A stretch of 64,000 nucleotides of DNA from Closterium sp. Naga37s-1 (Eukaryota > Streptophyta > Zygnematophyceae > Desmidiales > Closteriaceae): the NCBI GenBank assembly GCA_947471745.1, contig CANJKZ010000723.1:5373001-5437000 (forward strand), in the 5' to 3' direction. Positions 41,529 through 51,044 of this stretch are shown in pieces. A program made the translations under genes and the position numbers. A model generated the notes under the pieces. The model worked only from the letters and a program-made list of their open reading frames with translations, had not been told where the DNA came from and did no database searches. Position 1 is the stretch's first letter; every line of letters begins with the position of its first letter.

Positions 41529-41734
41529 TGTCAACATATATTTTATATGTGTTGTTTAGGTTAGTCTAGGTGTTACATTTCTACTTCCTTGCATGATTAG
41601 GGTTTGATATATCTAGGGTTGTACTTCACATTTTCTATCAATTTCATTCTTATCTAAACATGGTATAGAGCTAGGTTTCCCCTAGGCGATTTTTCCCCTA
41701 GGCGAAATTTCTCTCGATAGTCTATGGGCCCACC
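41529..41734 (+). repeat. 5' LTR, PBS and leader motif of K
   Basis: The LTR is 132 bp (41529-41660), TGTCAACATATATTTTATAT to TATCTAAACA. The AT-rich start may hold a TATA element. PBS TGGTATAGAGCTAGG follows at 41661 and GGGCCCACC at 41726-41734. The LTR is shared with J (54478-54614) and N1. Confidence 0.9.
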
Positions 41735-42082
41735 ACCCGCGCGCCTCGTAGCGACCCGTAGCCCGAAGCGCCCTGCCCCGTAGAGCCCAAGTAGGTCGCG
41801 CCCCCCCGTCGCCATCGCGTCACCCGTTTCTGCCCTGCGCCCCACCCGATTGTGCCGTGCGTCACTCGGTTTTCTGCCCCGCGCCCCACTCGTTTTACCC
41901 CGCGTGTTGCCCCCCAGCCCTCTAGCGCGCAGCAGATGAACGCGCGTAGCTGCGCGCGCAGCCTTAGTCGCACCCGCAGCTCAGCGCTAGTACGGTATAG
42001 CCGCGCGCACGTGCAGCCCACCGTCGTAACCGGCCCCCAGACCTGAAATCCCCCGCCGAACCTGGAGACCCGCCGCCCCAGA

Positions 42083-42452
42083 CCTGAAAACCGCCGCCCC
42101 AGACCTGACAACCGCCGCCCCACCTGGAAACCTGCTGCCCCACCCGTTCCAGGCACCTCAGCCGGGATCAGCCGCCCCACCCAGTCCTCTCCACCGCATT
42201 GAACCGCACAGAACTGCACATAACTGCACAGAACCGCACAGAACCGCCGCCTTAACAGCTTCCCCACCTGAAAACCGCCGCCCCAGACCTGACAACCGCC
42301 GCCCCACCTGGAAACCTGCTGCCCCACCCGTTCCAGGCACCTCACCCGGGATTAGCCGCCCCACCCAGTCCTCTTCACCGCATTGAACCGCACAGAACCA
42401 CACAGAACTGCACATAACTGCACAGAACCGCACAGAACCGCCGCCTCACCTT
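42083..42452 (+). repeat. Tandem duplication, 184 bp x 2, in the K leader
   Basis: The unit beginning CCTGAAAACCGCCGCCCC at 42083 recurs at 42267. Both copies contain CACCCGTTCCAGGCACCTCA and GCATTGAACCGCACAGAAC. Inside each are short ACTGCACAGAACCGC repeats. No conserved protein is seen. Confidence 0.85.
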
Positions 42453-42544
42453 CCACACCCGTAGCCTGCTGCCTTAACAGCTACCCCACCTGAAACCCGC
42501 CTCCCCACGAGCTGCCACACCCGCCGCCAGTAGCCCCAGCCGAT

Positions 42545-42945
42545 TACACTGCCGCCAGCAGCACCAGCAGCAGCATAGGCTGCCCCCAGCACGCCAGCAG
42601 CAGCGTAGGCTGCCCCCAGCAGAACCAGAAGCAGCATAGGCTGCCGCCAGCGCACCAGCAGCAGCATAGGCTGCCCCCAGCGAACCAGCAGCAGCACAGG
42701 CTGCCCCCAGCGCACCAGCAGCAGCGTAGGCTGCCCCCAGCAGAACCAGAAGCAGCATAGGCTGCCGCCAGCGCACCAGCAGCAGCATAGGCTGGCCCCA
42801 GTGAACCAGCAGCAGCATAAGCTGCCCCCAGCGCATCAGCAGCAGCTTGGGCTACCGCCAGCGCACCAGCAGCAGCACAGGCTGCCCCCAGCGCACCAGC
42901 AGCAGCTTAGGCTGCCCCCAGCAGAACCAGCAGCAGCATAGGCTC
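42545..42945 (+). repeat. Minisatellite, 30 bp x about 13, in the K leader
   Basis: Unit GCACCAGCAGCAGCATAGGC followed by TGCCCCCAGC, 30 bp with small variation and no spacers. It could encode a 10-residue repeat in any frame (one minus frame reads GAAYAAAGAL-like), but no gag similarity is present. B and A have other arrays in this position. Confidence 0.85.
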
Positions 42946-43069
42946 TCATGGCGTGTACTAGGGTTCTACAGCAGCAGGGCCAGCCACACCACCCACGTCA
43001 GTGGGGGCCTGCGGGTCCAAAGTGTGGCGCCCCCAGTAGTGGCTCAGCTAGCAGTGGGCAAGACGTCGG

Positions 43070-43944
43070 TGTTAGAGACTAAGGACGGAGTCTATGACGA
43101 TTAGGAGCCGAAATATCTCAAAATCGTTGGGCCTAGTTTCTGGACAGAAAAATCGAGTTCATAAGAAACGTCGTCGACAAAAATTACACCGTTAAAACTT
43201 AACAAAACTCAGATATGTTGTAGCCCTATTCTGTGGCTACAATTCCCAATTTAAATCGTACGATAAGGTGAAGTATTTCTTGAGTTATAAATTTCGGCGC
43301 ACTAGGGGGTAAGCTGCCATCGAATCTTAACTCAATCACAATTGTCTCACAATTTCACAATTGCTACACAAGAGAGTTTTAGTAGCAATAAACCAGGTGG
43401 GATGGAAAAAGGAGGACAAGAGGGAAGGTCCCAAGATAGTCCCCAACCAAGGAAACCCCATGCCACACAATTCCCCTCTCCATAGGCAACCCCACTTTCA
43501 CTTTTGTCACTTTCCCAACCCATGCCATCCACCTTGCCCGACTTGGCCACACTTGCCAACCTGGTTTGGCTCCTCCCAACCACTTGGCAGCATCTACAGT
43601 GATTTTGACGAATTTCCAAACCCCCAAAAGTCTATACCCCTTATGGAGTCAACCCCACAACTTCCCATAGTCACCACAACCAAATATCATAAGCATACGA
43701 ACTTCCAACGTTCGTAACTTTCTTGTTCGTGCTCCGATTGAAGCGATACTTGGTTCGTCGGAAAGCTCTTGAGCAGAGGAGTCACTTCAGATATCTGCTC
43801 AAGCCAATTAACATTCACACGCACTCAAAGATTCCAAACCACACCAAACACAAATTCTTGCACACGCTCACACCACGCATGCAACGCACGAACATGTGAT
43901 CGGAGGCAGACAGACGTGAATGCAGATGATAGCATCACATAACA
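43070..43944 (+). mobile_element. Solo LTR ii, TSD GTCGG
   Basis: 875 bp, TGTTAGAGACTAAGGACGG to GATAGCATCACATAACA, with a perfect GTCGG duplication at 43065-43069 and 43945-43949. It is inserted in K upstream of the protease. The first bases hold a hairpin, AGACT-AAGGACGG-AGTCT. A minus-strand frame (43347-43619) resembles one in copy i. Confidence 0.93.
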
Positions 43945-43949
43945 GTCGG

Positions 43950-45459
43950 CCCCTGCGGGTACCGGGCCCTGACAGGCCCTGGTGCTGGTACTACCTGCTG
44001 GAGTCCTGACCACACTGCGTCCAGCTGCTACCGTCGATTCGACGACCTCCACCGTGAGCGTTTTGGTCCTCACGCTATTACACCGCACTGGCCTTCGCGC
44101 CTTCGCCAGCGCACTACTACACCAGTTGAGTCTCACCTACCTGGTCTAGGACCTTTTCCGGCTGCACGAGTAGAGACCTGTATTTCCAGTCTTGGTGCGT
44201 GTGTTGTTTCCAGTCCAGGCGCTTCTGAGGGTCTTTGTGTAGGAGCTGCAGCTACCACTAGTCTAGCACTAGCCTTTGTAGCTGGTTCGGGTGCGACCCC
44301 ACAGACTGCACAGCTTTCCTTCACCCAAGACTTTGGAGCGTCCAGCTGTTTCTTTCGCGACTGTACTGACCTCACACCACTGCGCACTCTAGTCACTGTC
44401 GCCTTGGCTGACCCCTCTGTGGGACGTGTAGTTGCTAGCAGCACCACCACTCTTCCGTGTCCGGCGGCTCCCTCAGGTTTTCTTACAGGTTACTACACCC
44501 CCTCGTTCTCTAGGAACCTGGTGGGTGTCAGTCACCTCCACGACCTAGGTGTAGTCACTACTTTCCCACTGGACGAGCCTGTTGCCTCCTGCACTGTCGG
44601 TGCCACTGGGGCGCCTCTGGCCACTTTCCACAGAGAGCCGGGATCTGGTCTGTACTCACTACACACTGGGTCCCACCACACTGAGTCGGGTCAGGTCAGG
44701 TCAGGTCAGGTAGCTGCTGTGTCGTGCGACTGTCGGTCACTCGCCCACCCGTCAGTCCTTTGGCACCACCGTCTAGGTCACCCGTCGTTCCCACGTCTTA
44801 GTAGGATGGTACGTCACCGTCTGGTCTCAGGTCTCCCAGCGTCGCTTGCCCCGCTTCCTCGCTCGCCTGCGCCGCCGTGCACTCCTTGCGTCGAGGGTCG
44901 GCAGCGTGCCGCCCCTCACTCCTCCTCGTTCCCCCCCACCACGGCTCTCTTCTAGACCCTGCACTTGGACGTTTGGGGCCCCTCCCCTGTCCTTGGCCCA
45001 CGTCAGGAACGCTACTTCCTGATTGTGGTGGACGACTATTCCCGCTACACCACGGTTTTCCCCTTGCGACGGAAGGCCGACGTGCCTACCGTCCTCGAGC
45101 CATGGCTCCTAGCGTGGGGTGGCGCCCAGGGCCTGTGTGGGCTTTGCCTACACTCGGACCGTGGTGGTGAGTTCTCTTCCACTCGCCTAGAGACGTTCTG
45201 TCAGGGTCGGGGAGTCATTCAGTCGTACACGCTACCAGCCTCGCCACAGCACCTTTTCCGCGTCTGGGGTTGTCTGGCCCACGTTCGCGCCCCTAGCGCG
45301 AACAAGTTGTCTCCGCGCACTCGTGCCTGCGTCTTTCTTGGCTTCCCTTTGGACGCCTCCGGCTGGGTGTTCTACGACCCGGTCACCTGCGGGTTCTTCG
45401 CTTCTCAGGACGTCACGTTCGACGAGTCTGTCTGTTACAACAGGAGTCGCCCCCACTGA
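43950..45459 (+). pseudogene. Copia K: protease and deleted integrase
   Basis: The protease region has QDFGASSCFFRD, where the canonical site is DSGAS, so the catalytic triad is altered. Then come LPSFS-like YYTPSFSRNLVG, HHRLGHPSFPRL and CTPCVEGRQ. TAG at 44953-44955 stands for CAG. The integrase follows with LDVWGPSPVLG, VVDDYSRYTTVF and LHSDRGGEFSS. The sequence jumps from YTLPASPQ directly to HLFRVWGCLAHV, removing the segment with the catalytic Glu (about 65 residues in A). CVFLGF and DVTFDES remain. Confidence 0.9.
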
Positions 45460-46018
45460 GGTACTGAGGTCTTTTCCCCCCCACTGTTCCTCACCCTTGA
45501 GCCCCCCCCCAGTCGCCCCGGTAGCCCACCCCGCTTCGCGTCCTGCCCCGTCAAGTGTGTCGCACGTCACTCCGCAGTCGTCCCCCCCGCAGCGTGTAGT
45601 CCCTGTCATGTCTGGGGGTGCGGGAGGTGCAGTTGCGGAGGGTGCGGGTGCTGGGGCTGCAGGAGCTCGTGGTGTCGGTTCAGGGGGTGCAGTGGGTGTG
45701 GGCGTGGAGGTCACTCCTGTGGAGGACACGGCAGCCTCGAGTCGGCGGCCTCGCCCCTCGTCACCCCCCGGCTTCCCGGTCGTCCCGCAGTTCCCTCCTC
45801 GTTCTCCTCCGTGGCCGGTTGCTGCGGAGCTTCGGGTTGCTCCTACGGGAGGTACTGGAGGCCCCAGGGGTGTCGCTAGTGGAGGTGCTGGTTCTGGTAG
45901 TGTTGGAGCTGGAGGCACTGGCACTGTGGCGCCTACACCTCGCACTGTACGTTTCCTGACCCGTGAGCAGCGTCTCCTCCGGTTGGAGAGGGAGGAGCGT
46001 GAGCGGTTTGAGAGGGCA

Positions 46019-46052
<34 letters not shown>

Positions 46053-47190
46053 TATAGCAGCAGGAGAGAGTAGAGGAGGAGTCACAGCAGCAGCATGAGA
46101 GGGTAGAGCAGGAGTCCCGGTCGCAGCAGCGGGTGCAGCTGCAGCCGCAGCAGGAGAGGGTAGAGGAGGAGTCACGACCGCACCAGGAGAGGGTAGAGCA
46201 GGAGTCCAGCCCGCAGCACCAGGTGCAGTTACAGACCCAGCAGGAGAGAGTACAGGGGGAGTCACGGCCGCACCAGGAGAGGGTAGAGCAGGAGCTCCAC
46301 CCGCAGCAGCAGGTGCAGTTACAGGCCCAGCGGGAGAGAGTACAGGAGGAGTCACGACCTCAGCAGGAGAGGGTAGTGCAGGAGTCCCGCTCGCAGCAGC
46401 GGGTGCAGCTGCAGTCGCAGCAGGAGAGGGCAGAGGCGGAGCCACAGGAGCAGCAGCAGGAGCCGGTTCCGTCGCAGCAGACGCGAGAGGAGGCGGAGCA
46501 GCACCGACTGCGACTACACGACCTCCCCGACCCAGCACCTGCACGCTTTGTTCGTGGTCCCCTACCGTCCCCTCCTGTTCCCCCTGTTGAGTCCCTTTCC
46601 TCGTCCCAGTGGACTCGTCGTTCTCCCCTCAGTCGTGCTGTGTCCCCAGAGCGTCGTCGGTCCCGTTACCGTGCAGACGGTCCGTTCCACCTTGTTCTTC
46701 GCTCTCGTGTTCCACCTCCTCCTGTCCTTCCACAGCCCCCTGAGTCGTTCCTCACTGTGCTTCACGACCCGTTGTCCGACTACCTCCGTGCCTCCCGTCC
46801 TGTCGTCTCCCGTGTTTTGTCCGCGTTGGTCACTCACCCGACTGCACCTCTATCTTCTGTTTCGGCACTTGTTACCACTGTCGCTGGCTTTGCCTCTTCC
46901 CACCGCCTTGACTACGCCGCTCACTTGGTGAGTGGCCCTGCTCGTTCTCCGTTCTCTGGGGGTGCTCCTGTTTTTCCCCTAGAGGTCCTCGAGGACAGGC
47001 AGTTCGAGCTTGGTTTTCTTGCGGCCGCTGTTCCTCATCTCTGCGCCATGTTGCTTGCCCCTGAGGGGGATCCAGACGCTCTTGACATCCCGATCCCTCG
47101 CACTCACACCGAGGCGGTCTCGGGACTCTGGGCTTCGTACTGGATAGCAGCTGAGGAGGCAGAGGTGGCATCTTATAGGTCCACAGGCAC
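45460..47190 (+). pseudogene. Copia K: Gln/Glu-rich linker up to RT
   Basis: Gly/Ala-rich and Pro-rich stretches (45600-45950) lead to EQRLLRLEREERERFERAHQ and a poly-Gln run. TAG interrupts at about 46057. From 46133 repeats of the type QQERVEEESRPHQERVEQES follow, about 100 residues, predicted helical or coiled coil. They are the source of the array at 8254-9250. The rest (PPESFLTVLHDPLSDYLRAS, VLEDRQFELGFLAAAVPHL, DIPIPRTHTEAVSGLW) matches J and leads into RT, which is lost at 47190. Confidence 0.85.
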
Positions 47191-47764
47191 TCGTCAGAAA
47201 GGTGGTCGGGGTTACCGCAGATCCAGCACTCTTGTTGTCGACCACCACCTCCACGGCCCTTGTCCCATGTTGATCTCTTATCGTCGACGTCCGCCCACCT
47301 CCGCTACCACCTCCGCCCGGCTTCCCGCGCTGCCCTTGCTGCTGATTCAGCTTCATCGGTGTAGCGTAGTTTGCGTGCGGAAGGAGCTCCGTGGGCTGTT
47401 CGGCCTCCTGCAGTGCCTCGTCTTGAAGGATGTAGTTGGTGATGGAGTCCTCGTCGATGGACTCACGCGTGGCGAGAACCATCATCATCCTCTTCATGAG
47501 GTTGTAGCCGCGCGGCAGGCCCTTAACAATGTGGGTGATGTAGGACGCCATCGAGTATTCGGCGCCCGCCATCGGCATCTCAGCCAGGATCCGTCGAGCA
47601 CGGTTGTACTAGTCCGTCGCCGACTCCTGCTCACCCATCCGAATGTGTGTCATCTTCTCCTCCAGCTGTCTGATGTACAGGTCATCCGTGATTTGGTACA
47701 TCGACAAGATGAAGTGCCATGCCTGGTGACGAGCAGAACGAAGGTGGCGTCGACGTAAACCCTA
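47191..47764 (-). pseudogene. G-family gag fragment (minus)
   Basis: On the minus strand it encodes WHFILSMYQITDDLYIRQLE, RILAEMPMAGAEYSMASYIT, HIVKGLPRGYNLMKRMMMVL and ATRESIDEDSITNYILQDEA, the UBN2-type gag domain of plant Copia. A Gly-rich stretch and, in a shifted frame, a classical zinc knuckle CWICGNPDHLSDEC follow. One TAG and one frameshift are visible. At 47765 it joins an LTR without a PBS, so the leader was deleted. It may be the missing 5' part of G or of a sister copy. Confidence 0.82.
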
Positions 47765-48773
47765 CAGGCTAGACTGCAGGGGGGGTAGGCACAAACTACT
47801 GAGAATGGTCGTAGCTTTTTCTTGCGCTCCTTAGCGCTTGCGCATTCATGGGAGAAGTTGGCAAGAGTTTCACTAGCAAAGTCGAAATTACAGAATGGTA
47901 GTACAAGCAATGACAACAATGACTACATCAGGCACCTAGCAACTCTGCAGCTAGCCTGGTCGACCGCCAGCACAGCTTGGTCGACCTCCGACCAGCGTTG
48001 CGTAGAGGAGCTGCGCCAGCACTGCAGAAAGGCGACCTGGCAACGCTGCAGGTTGACGGCGTGCCAACGCTACAGCAGAGCGGCTGACCAGCATTGCCCT
48101 GTAGAAGACAGTAATACGCATGCTTGCAAGTGCGCGCATACGATTGGCCTGACATGCATTGCTTTGCATCCGTCGGCTGTTGTCTGTGCCTGACGAGCCA
48201 CATCGACTTCGGGATACCAGCCCGAAGTCACCTTCGCCATCGCGACCTCGACGACGTTCGCGTGCCTCCGCAGAACTCGTCGAGCAGGTTACCCGGGCTA
48301 CCTGGTTGACCACCAGGTGCTCTGGTCGGCCACCAAGTGCCTCTGGTCGACTACTAGTGCCTCTGGTCGACCACCAGGTGCTTCTGGTCGACCACCAGGT
48401 GCCTCTGGTTGACCACAGCTCCTATCGAGCTACCCCCTGGTCGACGGACCCCTTCCATCGACCAGAACTGTCAGCGGTTGTCGCCGAGCTCCCCTTGTCG
48501 ACCGCTGCTCACTTGTCAGGTCGAAGGACTGCTCCGTCGACCTCCCAGTGGAACTGCCCCTCCTGGCAGACGGCCCATCCATCGCCCAGACCAGATAGTT
48601 GCAGTTGTCGAGCTCCCTGGTCGACAGCAACACCACAGCGGTCCCCCGCAGCTTGACGAAGCTTGTCGAGCAGCTCTCCCACTGTGAACGGTCGACTGCT
48701 ACTCCCGTACATCCGACCAAGTCGTCGGCGTTGCCCAAGCAAGGGCGGGGCCAACACTCCATTCCTGTTAATA
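47765..48773 (-). repeat. LTR of G family (5' side, minus)
   Basis: It starts inside the LTR at GCTAGACTGCAGG and runs colinear with 35945-36939, ending CCTGTTAATA where G has CCCGTTAACA. An array of CTGGTCGACCACCAGGTGC lies at about 48310-48420, longer than in G. GGCTG follows at 48774. Confidence 0.82.
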
Positions 48774-48855
48774 GGCTGAACCTGAAGAAAGGGGTGAGAG
48801 TGGTGCAGGTGGAAGTGGAGAAGCCCAAGAACAAGGTCAACCCCGTGATTCAGCC

Positions 48856-49420
48856 ATGGCAACCATGCAACCTACTCTTGGACCTTCTAGGGATGAACCA
48901 AGAATGTTCGGGCTTGACAAGTTCAACAGTGACAATTTCGCTGAGTGTTCCTTTAAGATGGAGAATATATTTTACCATTATGACAAGAGAATGATGGAAG
49001 CGTCCCGAGAACGACCCGGAGAAGAGTCCATTGCTGCGAAAGAGCGCACAAGGCTATCTCCTACTCGGGCAAGCGCCCGTCACATCAAGCCATTCCAGGG
49101 TGAACCAGAGAAAAGAATGAATGCATGGGCTGCTCTCAAGGGTGTACACGCTCCTGCAACAGCGGCGGTAGCGGTGGAGTTGTAGCGGCAAATGGTGGAA
49201 CTACGAATCGAAGAGAATGAAGCTGTTGAAGAAGGGGTACAGAAATTCTTCAACCTTTCGACGTGGCTAGAAGGAGCGGACATCAACTATAGAAAGCTCT
49301 AGAAGAAGACCAAGCTGCTGGCCTTGCTTCCTGAGTCATGTTCCTCCGTCATCATCAACCTTAACCTTCAAGACGTGAAGCAATCGATCCTTCAAGAGGA
49401 TTTCCGCCTCCATTAGTTGG
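48856..49420 (+). pseudogene. Copia L: gag
   Basis: It starts with ATG at 48856: MATMQPTLGPSRDEPRMFG, then LDKFNSDNFAECSFKMENIF. The first frame ends at 49185. Continuation in other frames gives pieces such as EENEAVEEGVQKFFNLSTWL and KLLALLPESCSSVIINLNLQ (about 49200-49400), the gag helix region. The domain is short and rearranged compared with M. Confidence 0.8.
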
Positions 49421-50189
49421 TGGGTGCGGATGGTGCTGGGGCAGCAAGCATCGACCGTGGATATGGCCATGGAAGGGGTAGAGGACGAGGAGGAGGCAAA
49501 TTTGGCAGCAGTAATTTCAATGGAGGCCGCGGGAGTGACGGTTACAGCAGCCACAACAAGAGCTATGGACGCGGTCGTGGTCGCTTCGACCGCGAGTGCC
49601 ATTATTGCCACAAGACCGGACTCATGTGGCGCGATCGCTACAAACTCCCAGATGGATGGACTCCTGCTCAAGGCCAAGAGGGTAGAGGAACAGGTCGAGG
49701 GAGAGGAAGAGGCCGTGGAGGCCATGGCGGTCGCGGAGGTGGTGCTGCAAATATGAAGAGTGGAGACAACGAGAGCGAGTCGAGCGACGATCGCTTCCCG
49801 GGCAAATTCTTCTTCGTCTCGACGCAAGCACCATCTGCACCAGAGAAGGGTGAAGGCTTTGATGAGCCACCAGCTGTGGGAAAGGTCATCCTACTATCCA
49901 TGGACTATTGGGTGATCGATAGCAGTGCTACCTATAGCATGACCCCTCGCGTGGACTTCTTCACCGAACTTGAACAGTCATCGGTGAAGCATGTCACATC
50001 GGCTTTGGGGCAGCGAGCAGAGGTGAAAGGCATGGGCAAGGCCATGTTCAAGGGTGCTCATAGCAAGATGGTGGGCCTCAAGAATGTGCTTTGGGTGCCC
50101 AATCTTGCAGCCAACCTGATTTCCGTACGGCGGTTGCAAAAGGCAGGCATGGACACGAGCTCAAAGGGAGCAAAGACCTATGCCGCAAG
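49417..50189 (+). pseudogene. Copia L: gag C-terminal part and protease
   Basis: An Arg/Gly-rich RNA-binding stretch (YGHGRGRGRGGGK and GRGRGRGRGGHGGRGGG) surrounds a damaged zinc knuckle: CHYCHKTGLMWRDRY has lost the His and the third Cys. The protease site reads YWVIDSSATYSM, where the family has DSGAT, and is followed by LKNVLWVPNLAANLISVRRL. The frame is cut at YAAS by solo LTR iii. Confidence 0.85.
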
Positions 50190-51044
50190 TGTTAGAGACT
50201 AAGGACGGAGTCTATGAAGATTAGGGGCCGAAGTATTACAAAATCGTTGGGCTAGAATTCTGGACAGAAATTTCGACTTCACAAGAAACGCCGTCGACAA
50301 AAAAACTCACCGTTTAAACTTCACCAATTTTGGATATGTTGAAGCTCTAGACCGTAGCTAAAATTCCTCAGTTAAATCGTACGCAAAGATGAAGTATTTC
50401 TCGAGTTATCAATTTCGACGCACTAGGGGGTATGCTGCCATTGAAACTTAACTCAAACACAATTGACTAACAAGTTACACACAAGGAAGTTAGAGTGCTA
50501 ATGAACCAGGTGAGAGGGGAGAGGAGGATGAGAGGGAAGGTCTCAAGGAGTCCCCAACCAAGGAAACCCCATAAGCACATCAAATTCCCTCCTTATGGCA
50601 ACCCCACTTTTACTTTTGTCACTTTCCGACCCATGCCATCCACCTCACCCCAACTTGGCCACACTTGCCAACCTGGTTTGGCTTCTCACAACCACTTGGC
50701 AGCATCTACAGTGATAGGGACGAATTTCCCAACCCCCAAAAGTCTGTACCCCATATTGAGTCAACCCGCAAGTTCCCATAGTCGCCGCACCACAATCAAA
50801 ACTTCGAACGAAAATATCTTTCTCGTTCTTGCTCCGATCGCGGCGATTCTTGGTTCGTCGGAAAGCTCTTGAGCAGAGGAATCACTTCAGATATCTGCCC
50901 AAGCCAAATAAAATTCACACACACTCAGAAAATCTAAACCACACCGAGCACAAGTTTTTGCACACGCTCATACCACGCATGCAACGCACGAACATATGAT
51001 GGGCAGCAGACAGGCGTGAATGCAAATGATAGCATCACATAACA
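50190..51044 (+). mobile_element. Solo LTR iii, TSD GCAAG
   Basis: 855 bp, TGTTAGAGACTAAGGACGG to GATAGCATCACATAACA, with a perfect GCAAG duplication at 50185-50189 and 51045-51049. It is inserted between the protease and integrase of L. It shares with copies i and ii the hairpin start, the GGCGCACTAGGGGGTA-type block and the end region. Confidence 0.93.

Larger units (their letters stand above)
41529..47190 (+). mobile_element. Copia LTR retrotransposon K, 3' truncated
   Basis: A plus-strand element with its 5' LTR, PBS, repeat-filled leader, protease, integrase and the linker up to the start of RT. RT, RNase H and the 3' LTR are missing. The left flank is G (GAAAG at 41524-41528). At the right, K ends at about 47190 in CACAGGCACT and G-family gag begins. 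Solo LTR ii lies inside it. J (54478-56894, minus) is the same family with the complementary 3' half, but the two pieces are different copies. Confidence 0.88.

Noticed and set aside
42545..42945. CRISPR-like regular 30-bp repeats
   Set aside because: The units are directly tandem, with no spacers and no cas genes, inside a eukaryotic retrotransposon leader.
35850..48778. GGCTG as the target duplication of element G with its sister LTR
   Set aside because: Five bases over about 100 possible positions can match by chance; the left LTR edge is not fixed by comparison and the inside is rearranged, so it is kept only as a possibility.
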